Shown: positions 1 through 10,296 of the stretch, piece after piece
Layout of the letters: each line of letters begins with the position of its first letter
How positions within the stretch are numbered: the stretch's first letter is position 1
Source: Euphorbia lathyris
Taxonomy: Eukaryota > Streptophyta > Magnoliopsida > Malpighiales > Euphorbiaceae
Assembly: GCF_963576675.1 (NCBI RefSeq)
Contig: NC_088915.1
Coordinates: 31,401,501 to 31,465,500 of the forward strand
Reading direction: 5' to 3'
DNA: 64,000 bases
Notes under the pieces: model-generated
The model's input: the letters and a program-made list of their open reading frames with translations, nothing else
What the model was told of the DNA's origin: nothing
Database searches by the model: none
Translations under genes and position numbers: made by a program

Positions 1-309
1 TCTTATTCGTAGTTGTAAAAAAAAAATAGATTCGAATGTACGAAATGGTCTAAATAATAAAGATGAGATTGTAATTACTTTTTTTCCGAATTATGATTTA
101 CAAGAAGTATATGATTATATTGCATTAGTTGCATCTTTTATTATATTGTCTTTTATCTATTTGTGTGAGATTATATTCCTCATTGTTTCTTGTTATACAT
201 TTTTCCATCTAATCGAATGATACACGCTTTTTTTTACAATTTTATCGTTACTTCACCCATTGCTGCTCACATATAAATCAATTATGTGACATGGAATATA
301 TGTGTTTTA
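1..309. other. AT-rich non-genic DNA
   Basis: No coding region, RNA gene or recognisable repeat was seen in this stretch. It is AT-rich, as is usual for plant intergenic DNA. Confidence 0.5.
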
Positions 310-311
310 TA

Positions 312-573
312 CTCCATCTGTTTCATATTACATGTCTTTCTAAAGATTTTTTTTTAGTTTCATAATACATGTCATTTTAATATAATCAATACACATTAAG
401 TCACATTTTTCTGCTATAAAACGTGAATTTATGGAGATTAATTAAAATAATTGACTTATTATCATATGAATAAACAGTTGAATCAATAAATAAACGGCAA
501 CAAAATCTTTTTTCTAATATTTTTAATTTCTGTATAATTCACTAGAAAGACATGAAATATGAAACGGATGAAG
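312..573. mobile_element. Stowaway-like MITE (Tc1/mariner type)
   Basis: The element opens with CTCCATCTGTTTCATATTAC and closes with the inverted version, GAAACGGATGAAG, close to the classic Stowaway terminus CTCCCTCCGTTTC. It is flanked by TA on both sides (310-311 and 574-575), the Tc1/mariner target duplication. The inverted ends extend to about 30 bp, through ACATGTCTTTCTA and TAGAAAGACATGAAAT. The interior is AT-rich and non-coding, so it is a non-autonomous element of 262 bp. Confidence 0.85.
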
Positions 574-575
574 TA

Positions 576-2270
576 ATTGTTATAGATATGTTACAATATT
601 TTTCCTCCCTCCCTGTGAATTACTGAATTAATTCTCTCTTCTCCCCTCTCTTTCTTCTCAGCTCTCTCTTCTCCATCTCCAAATCTAATTTTATTATAAG
701 TTGCAACTTATTTTTCAATTTGTCAATGGATTATGCGTGGCAGATCACCTTCACTAACACACATTTACAGTAAACGTTTAGTGTCGTTTACAGTATTTGT
801 GTCATGATATTTTGAAATTAGATTTATAAACAAACAAGAAACCTCAATCCATCTTCCCTTAAACTAGTTAAGTGATTAAGAAATGACCAATTATATATTT
901 CTAGAGTTGCCACTTAGTCAACCTAGAAATGAAACAGTCTATGGGGGAATCAAACCTCAAACCTGACAAGCAGAGATTCAACTCTTTAACACTCGGACCA
1001 ACCCTCATTGGCACTAATATAACATACATTGAAAGCATAGATAAATAAATACAGAAAAATAACTACATAAATTGTTACATCTTCTAAATGGGAAAGGGGA
1101 TACATATTTTCATGAGGGAAATATAAAGAGAAAACGGTTAGCATATAACCAAATAAATGAACGAATGATCATTCTAATGAAAATATATATTCTACCCAAA
1201 GATTGACAGATCGTTTCAAAAAAAGTGTACTAACTTTCTTCATCGTTACACAATTGAAGGGTCTCTCAATCTTTAGATAGGACAGAAGGGATAAAAAAAA
1301 ATATAGGCGCAGTTACATATAAACGTTGTAGCGCTAAAATAGCCAGATTTACAATTTTAAACCTCATTTATAAAATAAAAAAACCATTTGTAAAAACATG
1401 AGATCTATACTATTCAAGCTCGAGTGGCTATATATATATATACACACACATGAAGCAGTAAAATAAGCTAAAAAAAAGCCGAAAACAATCGAAAACATAT
1501 TTTTAGGATTTGTATCTGTCCAGAAGATAATAGGCGTTTGCCTATTAGACTATCGTCTACCACGAAAAATAGGATTAGGGCTATCATGTCTAAGCAGAAA
1601 CAAAAAAATAAAATAAAAATACTAAAAAATGGCAAACATATAAAATAAACAAAAAAGCACGGTAAATGACTTAACAATCTTACCCTAAATGTGTGCCAAT
1701 GCTTTCTATAATTCTTAGATCCTCTGTTAAAGCCTTAATCGAAGAGATTTTAGGTGATTTTTATTGGTCTTTTAGTGAGAGATCTTGAAATTCATAAAAA
1801 GCACAATGTCATGTGTTTCCTTAAGTTCAAAATGACCTAGGAAAATAAAGTAGAGCTTTAGGTTGCTCTAATCTAGATTTAAGATGATTAAAAAGGAGTT
1901 TCGTCCATGGATCCAAAGCTTTGAAGCTTCCATGGATCAAGAGATCAATGGCTTAGCTTGCTCTTGGTAATTGATAGGCATATGGTTATTGATTTTGGTG
2001 ACAAAAGCAAGTCAATTTCGTGCCAAAAAGAGGTGTACATCTATTGCCCCATGCACCTATTCTCCAATTTTGGAGTGGTTCGGGCACATCTCGAAGACAG
2101 TTTTAGAGTTTTAGACTGTTTTCAGACATTTTCAAGTGTTTTCAGTTACTTTGAGGGATTCTGAACAGGACGATCATAGCATCTTTAGAGCATTGTAGCA
2201 CACTGAGGATTTAGCATTTGAATTTCACTATAGACCCAAAAAAAATTGGTTCTTACAGCCCCATACATCA
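576..2270. other. Non-genic DNA, possibly holding a decayed LTR
   Basis: No gene is seen. The stretch from about 1690 to 2240 has the texture of an old Athila-like Gypsy LTR: an inverted CCATGGATCC/CCATGGATC pair around 1907-1940 and a long open but unrecognisable frame. No terminal repeats or target duplications were found, so this reading is weak. A short (TA)n/(CA)n run lies at about 1432-1450. Confidence 0.25.
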
Positions 2271-2282
2271 ATATGGAATAAC

Positions 2283-2745
2283 TCAAATGCTTTTTTTAAT
2301 GTAATACGACTGTCTAGATTGTTTAGCTTTGTGGCAAACATCACAAGCTGAAACTGACTTCAAAGGTTTGAGCCACATGTGCAAGTTTAGAACTAGATAT
2401 ATGTTCCAAATATTGATGCCATAGCATAGTGAGGTCATCTTCTCTATGACTACTGGAATTAACAGCACAAACTTGTCATGCTTGTAAAGATTATGATCCC
2501 TGCACAAACTTATTCAAAGTAGATGCATACATGAAAGATTCACCTAATTCACGAGAAATGGAGTTGATAAGCCAATAGAATACCAGATTGTCGTACTCCA
2601 GTGACTCTGGAAGTGGCTCTAAATAGTCTTTAAGAACAAAATCCGGTTTCTTTTTGTTCGCAAAGCACATATCATGGAATAACTCCAAGGTCTGTAATTT
2701 TTCTCAATCAATTGAGCACCGACTAAAATCAGATTTGGATTATTA
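2283..2745 (-). pseudogene. Relic of a Ty1/copia gag / GAG-pre-integrase region
   Basis: Three short pieces in different frames on the minus strand resemble copia polyprotein parts. Near 2741-2640 the motif LILVGAQLIEKNYRPWSYSM matches the N-terminal gag signature in which a retrotransposon gag is introduced by an NYxxW..M pattern. At 2688-2560 the run VFYWLINSISRELGESFMYA matches the following gag helix. At 2507-2283 the run CDVCHKAKQSRQ matches the CxxC of the GAG-pre-integrase zinc domain. The pieces are close together although several hundred codons normally separate them, so large internal deletions occurred as well as frameshifts. It has no coding capacity now. Confidence 0.7.
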
Positions 2746-2929
2746 GTAGTTTGTGATCTGTAAGGCTGAGGATCTTGAAATCAATCTTGTAGATTGAGAT
2801 TGCGATTGCGATTTTGATGAAGCTGTGAAGAATGTCGATGTTATTTATCTCCTGAACTTGTGCTGGGTGAACCACGATCCTATGATTCGAAACCAGGTGG
2901 ATCTTCAACATTTTGTGCATGATCTCCAG

Positions 2930-3602
2930 TTTGCAAGACGTAAGTCTGCTTCCTCATTTGCTATTTGAGGGATGAAAACATTAAGAAATGTTTTTAACTG
3001 ATCTGAAACCATATAAACTCGTAAAATGTAAAACAATCTTTTATTTCATTGAAACAGAACGAGTCCACAAATGAGCAGCTTTAAAGTTTATAATACATGC
3101 TTACTTACTAACATACCAGCAACAAAGTACAGCTGGCATTTGACTAAGATCAACGCTTTTTACTAAACTTAATGAGCTATATATACATTCGACACCAATT
3201 CTACCACTTCACCTGCAACCTTCAATAGTTTATTTATGGCTTAATACATCAGGAGACCTTAAACTCGGCCTGAAAAACCGATTGATCGCTGAATTTATGA
3301 AGTGTCCCATTAGCCTCTAAACTTGCTTAAAGTGACGTGATTAACTCTTAAGACCACGCGGTAGAGCAAAAGAGGATTTGGACAAATTGAAATGTATATC
3401 TCTTTAAGCAAGTTCAGGAACCAATAGATCATTATAAGCAAGTTTAAGGGGCCAATAAGTCACTTTAAGCAAATTAAGGTGTCCAATAGAATGGAACTCA
3501 TTTTTGTTCACCCCTAGATTAGTATAGGCATGTACTTACTTGAAACATTAAACTCGGAGACTTCAAACTAAGAAAAGGGAATAGAAGAATTTACCTGAGA
3601 AA
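2930..3602. other. 3' flank of UREF with repeat remnants
   Basis: No gene is seen. From 3238 the sequence GGCTTAATACATCA opens like the MITE at 26784, but no matching 3' end was found. At about 3405-3492 a unit of about 32 bp containing TAAGCAAGTT and a CAATA(G/A) segment occurs three times in tandem with divergence, and a reversed copy of its core (AACTTGCTTA) occurs near 3323. This looks like a broken MITE with internal tandem duplication. Part of the stretch next to 3603 is probably UREF 3'UTR. Confidence 0.4.
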
Positions 3603-4334
3603 TCAAGAGCAAAACAATCTTGAATACAAATAGCTATGGCAGCCCTGTAGAGTATCAAGCACTGGAGCTGTTTGGCATGCTTCATCAACACTACGGTTCA
3701 TCCACCTTTTCAATATAGTTTCAGCAACACCACACAACTGATGCTGCAATACAGCCGCCCCTAGAGGCCCGACTAAATTTAGCCTAGTGGCAGCAGAAAT
3801 AGCATCCCGCATTGTGATAAACAAGTAAGCTCTCTGACAAGTCTCACTATCCATCCCAACAAGTCCACATACAATGCCAAACACAGGAGCATGGTGAAAT
3901 GAAACAGCCCCGGAACCAAGAAATGTGTCCCTCATTGTTTTAAGAGATGGGAATTCAGTAAACACAGCTGCAGCAACCCTCATCAGAGCTGATCCTTGTG
4001 CAATAGATGCTTTTCGACTTACTTCATTAGTTAACATTGCATCCAATATTCTGTCGAGCTTTTTCCAGGTATCCCCATCTGGAGAGATGCTAGCGGCACA
4101 CACAAAAGGAAGAAGCAAACTCCCTGTATTCTCCAAAATGTGAATCACCAAAGTCTTCAAATCTTCAGGATCCATGATTATCCGTGCTTGAACAGCTGCT
4201 TCAAGACCAAAAGAATGAGCAAAACCACCAGTGGGGAGAATGGAATCAAGCAGTTGCCACTGGCTCCACTGTAAAAGGAAATCCATATTCACAGTTTTAC
4301 TGATCCCTTTGTCTGCTTCTACTCCATCTTCCAT
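3603..4334 (-). CDS. UREF: Urease accessory protein UreF
   Basis: UreF works with UreD/UreH and UreG in the cytosol to deliver Ni2+ and assemble the active site of urease; it gates GTP hydrolysis by UreG. The 243-residue product has the family signatures in order: the N-terminal LLQWSQWQLLDSILPTGGFA with following HSFGLEAAVQ (about residues 15-45), the EVSRKASIAQGSALMR helix, the GAVSFHHAPVFGIVCGLVG segment, and the C-terminal AISAATRLNLVGPLGAAVLQ stretch. The length agrees with the Arabidopsis protein (about 240 aa). The start at 4334 is preferred over the upstream ATG at 4382: at 4361 the minus strand reads TTATTTGTCAG followed by TTGAAG, a good splice acceptor, so the upstream ATG would be intronic. 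The coding part is uninterrupted and looks functional. The gene stands alone; no other urease gene is in the window. Confidence 0.93.
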   Translation of the reverse strand: MEDGVEADKGISKTVNMDFLLQWSQWQLLDSILPTGGFAHSFGLEAAVQARIIMDPEDLKTLVIHILENTGSLLLPFVCAASISPDGDTWKKLDRILDAMLTNEVSRKASIAQGSALMRVAAAVFTEFPSLKTMRDTFLGSGAVSFHHAPVFGIVCGLVGMDSETCQRAYLFITMRDAISAATRLNLVGPLGAAVLQHQLCGVAETILKRWMNRSVDEACQTAPVLDTLQGCHSYLYSRLFCS

Positions 4335-4360
4335 TGGCAGAATGAAGAAGCACACTTCAA

Positions 4361-5374
4361 CTGACAAATAACAAGCATACAAATATTATCGTTATAGAAA
4401 CTAACCATCCAAATAACAGAGAATCTGTTCTTTTTCTCAACAAAGAAAAGAAATACACAACATTGTGAAAGAGAGCTCTACTGAAGACAAAGTAGTAGTA
4501 CTATTAAACAGTTGCATCCAAATTCTGAAAGCAGAAATAGATATGATATACAACCTGATGATTTACTTGTGCAAATGTAAGCACAACAGAATATCAAATT
4601 CACAATCTCCTCCTTCTCTCACATCTCTCTTTAATTTATTTTCATTCTCTCCCTAAATACACTCATTCTCCCTCTGCATTTTCTTTCTCGACTTGAATAT
4701 GAAAAGCTCCCGTCCAACAAATAAATCACTTCTAAATTTTGGTAAATTAATTCAAAACAACTGAGATTTCACTTAGCTAGTCTAAACATATTATGATTAT
4801 GAATCATTCAAGTGCAAACAGTGCCAGAAAAAGTAAATAGAGCTTTTCATATGATGGATCATTATTAGAGGTGAAGATAAGAAGAAATTAAAGTCTATTG
4901 ATTGAAATTTAAGAAAACTAACAGTGTTTTTTTGGGGGGATAAAAACCCAATCAATTGCAAAGCGGAAGAAACATAAAAAGTCTCCAGTCAGGAAAATTT
5001 AGGAAAGATTAATCGAAATTTGTTAGGTAAAATACCATCCATCTGGATTATCTACATGCAATTGAAAAAAAAATGTTCAAGGGAAAAATATACAGATGAA
5101 AAGAACCCAGAAGAAGGTCGAAAAACCCACCGACAATGAGTAAGAATATAATCAAGGGATTAAACCAAAGATTGAATGAGAAAAGATGGGTTCTTGTCAA
5201 ACTCTCTCTCTCTCTGTATATATTTGTGACTGAGTTGAAACCTACACAGTACTCTCTCTCTCTCTCTCAAAATCTGCAAAGTAGTGAGCTTCTGAAATAC
5301 TCCATCTCTCTCAATTTTAATCTATGGTGGAGCATAATTCCGGGAGAGTAAGCGTTTAGCGAATTGCAAATACC
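4361..5374 (-). other. Probable 5'UTR intron of UREF
   Basis: The 3' acceptor (minus strand TTATTTGTCAG, ending at 4361) is well supported by position, 26 bases upstream of the start codon. The donor is inferred: the minus-strand AAAGGTATTTGC at about 5374 is one candidate, and TCGGTGGGTTTT near 5126 is another. The stretch has no coding potential. Which donor is used needs transcript data. Confidence 0.45.
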
Positions 5375-5420
5375 TTTCAATTTGGAATCTATGGTGGACC
5401 ATAATTCCTGGAGCTTTGCA
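5196..5420 (-). promoter_or_regulatory. UREF promoter/5'UTR region with (CT)n tracts and a short duplication
   Basis: Two CTCTCTCTC tracts (about 5203-5217 and 5253-5270) read as GAGA tracts on the gene strand, a common plant 5'UTR/core-promoter feature. A unit of about 35 bp containing ATCTATGGTGGA and CATAATTCC occurs twice, at about 5312-5346 and 5379-5413, with a few differences. This is a local tandem duplication just upstream of or within the first exon. The assignment as promoter rests on position only. Confidence 0.4.
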
Positions 5421-5519
5421 TACTCAAGTCGAGAAAGAGCTTGTACATTATCTTTAGAGAGAGAAAATAGAGGGGAAGAATAGCTCTGTTTAGGCCAAAA
5501 TGTCTTACTCTATGTTCAA

Positions 5520-7528
5520 GAGCAAGGTTGATTTAAAAATAAAAATATCATTTTATATAATAAATGGTATATAATACTCTTATACAGTAATAATAATAAA
5601 ATATTATTGGTCTAAAAAATATTATTTTTAGAGTTATAAATAGAATATATGGTTGGAGAAGTGTTGCTGTAGTTAACTCTATAATTAAAGATGGAGTGGA
5701 AAAAAAAATAAAATTGAAGTAGAAAAAATAAAGTATGTGATTGAAGATGGGCTTCGAAAAAGAAAAAATTAAAAAAAGATTTGAGTGGAAAGAGGATACG
5801 ATGAATTTGATATTTTGATTTTATTTTGGATTTTATTCGTGATAAGTAGATAATAAAGATGTTAGTTTATAAAATAAATAAATATAAAATCAAAATAGTT
5901 ATTTGATTTTTGCCTTTTTAACATCGTTAGTTAATTTGGATTGTCTTTATTAAAAATGATCCAAACCACCAAGTTTATTTTTGTACTTTCTCATAAATTA
6001 TATTGTTTCAACATTTTAAGAGTTTGAAAAACAAAAATTTATATACATAAAAATTCATTTAGCGAGACTATTTAGATTTGAGAAGATTAACTCCCAATGA
6101 TGTAAATATGCATTAAAGCAATTAAGTTATATATATTTATTAATATTTCAAAAAGTTATATCTATTAAATTTAGCTACCTAAGATCTCAAAAATATTAAA
6201 ACCGTCCCTGGTGTCTCTTTTTACATCCTTCTCGTAAAAAAATGGATAGCAGCATGAAAAGAGACACCAAATTATAACAAACATATTTTCTTCGAAAGGA
6301 AAAAAAAACTTAATAGGAGTCATATTCCTCGGTTAAGTATGGAAGACCAAATGTTTATTAAAATGAAACTTACAATTTTATAGGGACTAATTGTAACTAT
6401 GGTTCACTCAATTATTCCTCACACCCACACTCAATTATTCTTCACACATGGCACATGTCATTTACTGCTCATTTCACACACTGCACAATCCTAATAATCT
6501 TTTTATAGTTGACTATGTTAGTTAAAATTAGCTAAGAAAGCTCTAGATATTTTTAGACATTTTTACTAAATAAATCTTAAATAAGATTTCTGGTTCTTGC
6601 TAAAACTTTCACCAAAGTTGGTGATGTTAATTCAATACTCCCTTTTAGCATTGACTTTTAATATCTTGTATGTGCTAGCCATTCCAATGGACTTTTCTAA
6701 AATCTTCTTCCAGAATCTTTCTCCACTCTTTGCTTGAAGATGCTTCTTCATATATATCGTAGGCACCTTTATCGTAGCTTCTTTGATCACTTGCATTCTC
6801 TTACCAAAAACGATATGCCCATGCTTCTCATTGTTCCTTTCAACAAGATCAGGTTTTTCCATTCCGTTAGGATTGCGATACTTGTTCTTATTGGTCTCAT
6901 TCGACCTACATCGCCCTGACGTATGATTACAATATCTATTTGTTTTTCGTCGTTTATTCTCTAACCAATATTGGACATCTTGTAAGCACCTTGCTTACAT
7001 TTCCTCAATGTAACAACTCCACCTTTAGCTATGCTCGCGTTGTGCTCCACTTTCTCTTGTGGCTTATGCACCTTGGACATCTACATTGGCGTAGGCTTCA
7101 CCCTCTCCTTAGGTGACGATCCTTTTGACGGACCTATTGACTTTGGCTCCATCTTCATCTTTGGTGGTAATGTTTCAAGCAATACTGATTTTTTACACTC
7201 AAATTTCCTCCTCAGTAACAACATCTTAGTCATAAATAAATAAGAAATAAATAAGCAAATCACATTGCTTATTAGATTATATCTCCTAAACATGCAATAT
7301 GCACTTAGTATCCTTTACTGGGATCAATCATGCATGCCTATATAAAAGATCATAAACCTCAACATGTAATTTTGTCACTAGAATTTAACCGCTTTAATAT
7401 GTCTAAAGTAGATTATTCACTAAGGTCAAAATAATGTTATTAGTGACATTGAGTTTTGCAGTTATTATTTTTATAACAAAATAAAGTTTAATGATTTTGC
7501 TAAAATAATAACCGATAGGTCAGTGCTA
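5520..7528. other. AT-rich intergenic DNA, no gene recognised
   Basis: Short open frames occur at 6632-6862 (-) and 7081-7293 (-), lysine-rich on the minus strand, but neither carries a known motif, an intact neighbourhood or recognisable splice context. They may be remnants of an old transposon; I do not assign a product. A small hairpin at 6210-6268 is listed separately. Confidence 0.4.
6210..6268. repeat. Short inverted repeat
   Basis: GGTGTCTCTTTT at the left is repeated inverted as AAAAGAGACACC at the right, with about 35 bp between. It could fold into a hairpin or be the remnant of a small MITE. No convincing target duplication was found. Confidence 0.5.
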
Positions 7529-7800
7529 TTGTATTTAGGAAAATTACAAAATTGGGTTAAATGAGAGACTCATTTACATATTTAGACTAATTACCCAAGT
7601 AATTACCTATCTAGATTATATATTTATGACTTTCCCAAAATACCCCAAGCCTTTCATCTTCCCCCTTCCTGACTATCAGTTTCATCTCCCCCTCCATGTA
7701 TATCGTTTCATCTTCCCCTTCCTTTATATTGTGCGAATCACCAAGAATTTCTTCATCATCGTGTCTCTTCTTCCTCTCTTTGTCTCTCTGTTTTTGTGAA

Positions 7801-8486
7801 GGCATTACGCTGACCAAATTCACACTTGAAGTTCTGTGAGAAAAGGCAAAGCAAATACTTACACCAATTTCCATATTATTGTGTAAAAGTCTAGAGTGAT
7901 TATTCAATCATCTAAAGTGTCTTAGCAATTGTTGTTTAGGACAATCTCATTATCATTTCTAGAAGAATAGAAAGGAGAGGCTGAGTACTCGGTTATATTA
8001 CTCAGCGGTAGAATAGGAGTGAGTAGAGGTATAGAGGAAGGTACTCTTGTTATACTCAGCTTCTAGTTGTAAAAGGTTTGGTGCTCTACCTTTAAAGAGC
8101 TCAGTAGAGGATTCGAAAGCTCGGAACGTGTTCCGAGGACAGGACGTAGGCTTAGAGGCCGAACCTGGATAAATCTGCTGAGTAACATCTTTCTAACCTT
8201 AAACTCCTTTGATATATATATTGCTTGCTTGAAAACTGACTAAGTAAGGAGTCACGCTGAGTTGTGTGCATTGAGTATCTGAGTTCAGGAATAGACTCAA
8301 GTGTTATTTCCTGACTCAAGGAAAGAAGCTGACTTAGTCACCAGTTGACTAACCTAGTGTCTTAAATTTACTCAGCACGCTGTGTAATCCTTTTTCAAAG
8401 AAAAAGAAGTCAGCCTTAACGTACTAAATTTTAAATAGTTCCTATCCCCCCTTGGAACTAACTTGTTACGTTATAAGGGACCAACA
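7801..8486 (+). repeat. Truncated 5' LTR of copia copy 1
   Basis: This aligns with 18021-18707 of the 3' LTR and ends with the same GGGACCAACA. The first about 650 bp of the LTR, including the TATAAATAG found at 17974-17982 in the 3' LTR, are missing. At the junction the sequence changes at GCATTACG into pyrimidine-rich MULE sequence. Because the 5' end is gone, no target duplication can be compared. Confidence 0.88.
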
Positions 8487-8488
8487 AG

Positions 8489-8500
8489 TGGTATCAGAGC
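8489..8500 (+). other. Primer binding site, copia copy 1
   Basis: TGGTATCAGAGC lies two bases after the LTR end and is complementary to the 3' end of plant initiator tRNA-Met, the usual primer of plant copia and many gypsy elements. Confidence 0.92.
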
Positions 8501-8548
8501 TTAAAAGCTCACTGTGCAAGGTTTAACTACCTTGAGCTGATCCCCACT

Positions 8549-10291
8549 ATGGCTGAAAACAGCACTCAGTTTCTCCCAGGAAATCAGACAACTCAGATCC
8601 TACCTGAAGGGCTGTCCATTACTCGGCCTCCCCTATTCTTCGGGTCTAACTACACCTTCTGGAAGAATAGGATGAAAAACTTCATTCAGGCAACAAATAT
8701 GAGTGCATGGCTCTCAATAGTCCAAGGCCCATTTGTTCCTGTTGAAGTTGTGGCTGGCCAAACAGTTGTCAAAGCTGATGCCAAATGGACAGAAGATGAT
8801 CTCAAGAAGCTACAAAATCATGCTTCGGCTATAAACATGCTTCACTGTGTGCTAGATGCTGCAGAATACAACAAGATTTTAGGTTGTGAGTCAGCGCAGG
8901 AGATTTGGAAGAAGCTGGAGGTCACCTACGAAGGAACCAACAGGGTGAAGGAGTCCAAGGTGAACCAGCAGATGAGACTATACGAGCTGTTCGAAATGAA
9001 CGATGATGAAGGAATCTCTGACATGAATGCAAGGTTTACAAACATCATCAACGAGCTCAAGAGACTTGGGAAGATCTTCACTGAGGAAGAACAAGTCAAG
9101 AAGATTCTTAGGAGTCTTCCTAAAAACTGGCAAGCAAAGAAGACTGATGTTGAGGAAGTTCAAAACTTATCCACCTACAAGTATGATGAACTCATTGGCT
9201 CACTGCTGACCCATGAGATCTCAATGAATAATTTCGAGGTGAAGGAAAAGTCTAAAGACAAGAAGCAAAAGTCTCTTGTCATGAAAGCTGACTCCACTGA
9301 TGGGAGCTCAACAGATGATGAAGAAATGGCCATGTTCACTAGAAAGATGAAAAGGCTGTTCAGAAAGAATGACAAATATTCTAAGAAGCCTTACAAAAAG
9401 TTTGATAAGTATAAAGCTGAGTCCAGCGACAACAAATACAAGAAGGACAGCTCAAAGCCCATTACATGCTTTGAATGTCATCAAACTGGCCATATCAAGT
9501 CAAGTTGTCCCACGCTGAGGAAAGAAAGGAAGAACGACAAGAAGGCAATGGTGGCAACCTGGAGTGACAGTGATGAGTCTTCATCATCAGAAGCTGATGC
9601 CACTGAGTCAGTGAAGATTTGCTTCATGGCTGACGAACTTGCTGAGCCGTGTGTCTCTGAGCATGCTGACCCCTCCATTACATCTGACGATGAGGAACAA
9701 TCAAATGAGGTAATATCACTGCCCCTGCTCAGAAATGAAATGGTTAATGCCCTGAGTGACCTCTACACACTTGTTAAAAAGTGTAATAAGAAAGTTAGAG
9801 CACTCAGTAGGCGATGTGACGAGGTTGAAGAGGTCAAACTGAGTGACCTTAGATTCCTTCTCCAACACAACTCGACTTTACATGATAACATGGAAATCAT
9901 GCATAAGTTTGTCTCTGAGGTCCAATCAGATTCCAAGAAATCGAGAAAGGACGTCGCATCCATTCAGAACCAATTAAAGGTTTCAAATAAAAGAAACATT
10001 CCTCTGAACACTCAGTATCGAGGTACTGGTCAGCAGAGATGGAATCCTCAACGGAATGTCCAGTGTGACTTCTGTGGGAAGAAAGGACACACCACAAAGG
10101 TGTGCTGGCACGCTCAGCACTGGGGTGCTGACCAGTCAGTGAGACATCCTAAACAGAAGGTCAGCTGTGACTTCTGTAGAAAGAATGGACATACTGCCCA
10201 AGTATGTCGTCATAAAATAAAATATGATGCTATACCTGTTGAACCTAACAAGCCAGGACCCAAAAAGAATTGGGTACCTAAAAGTAACTAG
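8549..10291 (+). CDS. Copia Gag protein with three CCHC zinc knuckles
   Basis: This 580-residue frame encodes the structural (capsid/nucleocapsid) protein that packages retrotransposon RNA. The N-terminal part carries the SNYTFWKNRMKNFIQATN motif (about residues 33-50) and the AQEIWKKLEVTYEG segment of the UBN2-type copia gag. Zinc knuckles of pattern Cx2Cx4Hx4C lie at about residues 307-320 (CFECHQTGHIKSSC), 505-518 (CDFCGKKGHTTKVC) and 539-552 (CDFCRKNGHTAQVC). A lysine-rich stretch precedes the first and a coiled-coil-like segment lies between first and second. The ATG at 8549 follows the primer site by 48 bp. The frame is intact and ends with TAG at 10289; the protease begins a few bases later in another phase. 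The second copia has a fourth knuckle that is absent here. Confidence 0.9.
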   Translation: MAENSTQFLPGNQTTQILPEGLSITRPPLFFGSNYTFWKNRMKNFIQATNMSAWLSIVQGPFVPVEVVAGQTVVKADAKWTEDDLKKLQNHASAINMLHCVLDAAEYNKILGCESAQEIWKKLEVTYEGTNRVKESKVNQQMRLYELFEMNDDEGISDMNARFTNIINELKRLGKIFTEEEQVKKILRSLPKNWQAKKTDVEEVQNLSTYKYDELIGSLLTHEISMNNFEVKEKSKDKKQKSLVMKADSTDGSSTDDEEMAMFTRKMKRLFRKNDKYSKKPYKKFDKYKAESSDNKYKKDSSKPITCFECHQTGHIKSSCPTLRKERKNDKKAMVATWSDSDESSSSEADATESVKICFMADELAEPCVSEHADPSITSDDEEQSNEVISLPLLRNEMVNALSDLYTLVKKCNKKVRALSRRCDEVEEVKLSDLRFLLQHNSTLHDNMEIMHKFVSEVQSDSKKSRKDVASIQNQLKVSNKRNIPLNTQYRGTGQQRWNPQRNVQCDFCGKKGHTTKVCWHAQHWGADQSVRHPKQKVSCDFCRKNGHTAQVCRHKIKYDAIPVEPNKPGPKKNWVPKSN

Positions 10292-10296
10292 TTACA

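Noticed and set aside
1690..2240. Definite Athila LTR
   Set aside because: General resemblance only; no paired LTR, primer site, terminal dinucleotides or target duplication could be shown.
3405..3492. CRISPR-like array of short repeats
   Set aside because: This is a plant genome, the units are adjacent without unique spacers, and they decay like a tandem duplication.
4335..4382. Upstream ATG extending UREF by 16 residues
   Set aside because: A good 3' splice acceptor lies between the two ATGs, and the extra residues do not look like the family N terminus.
7611..7907. 98-codon minus-strand frame
   Set aside because: It crosses the junction between MULE and truncated LTR, so it is a chance product of the rearrangement.
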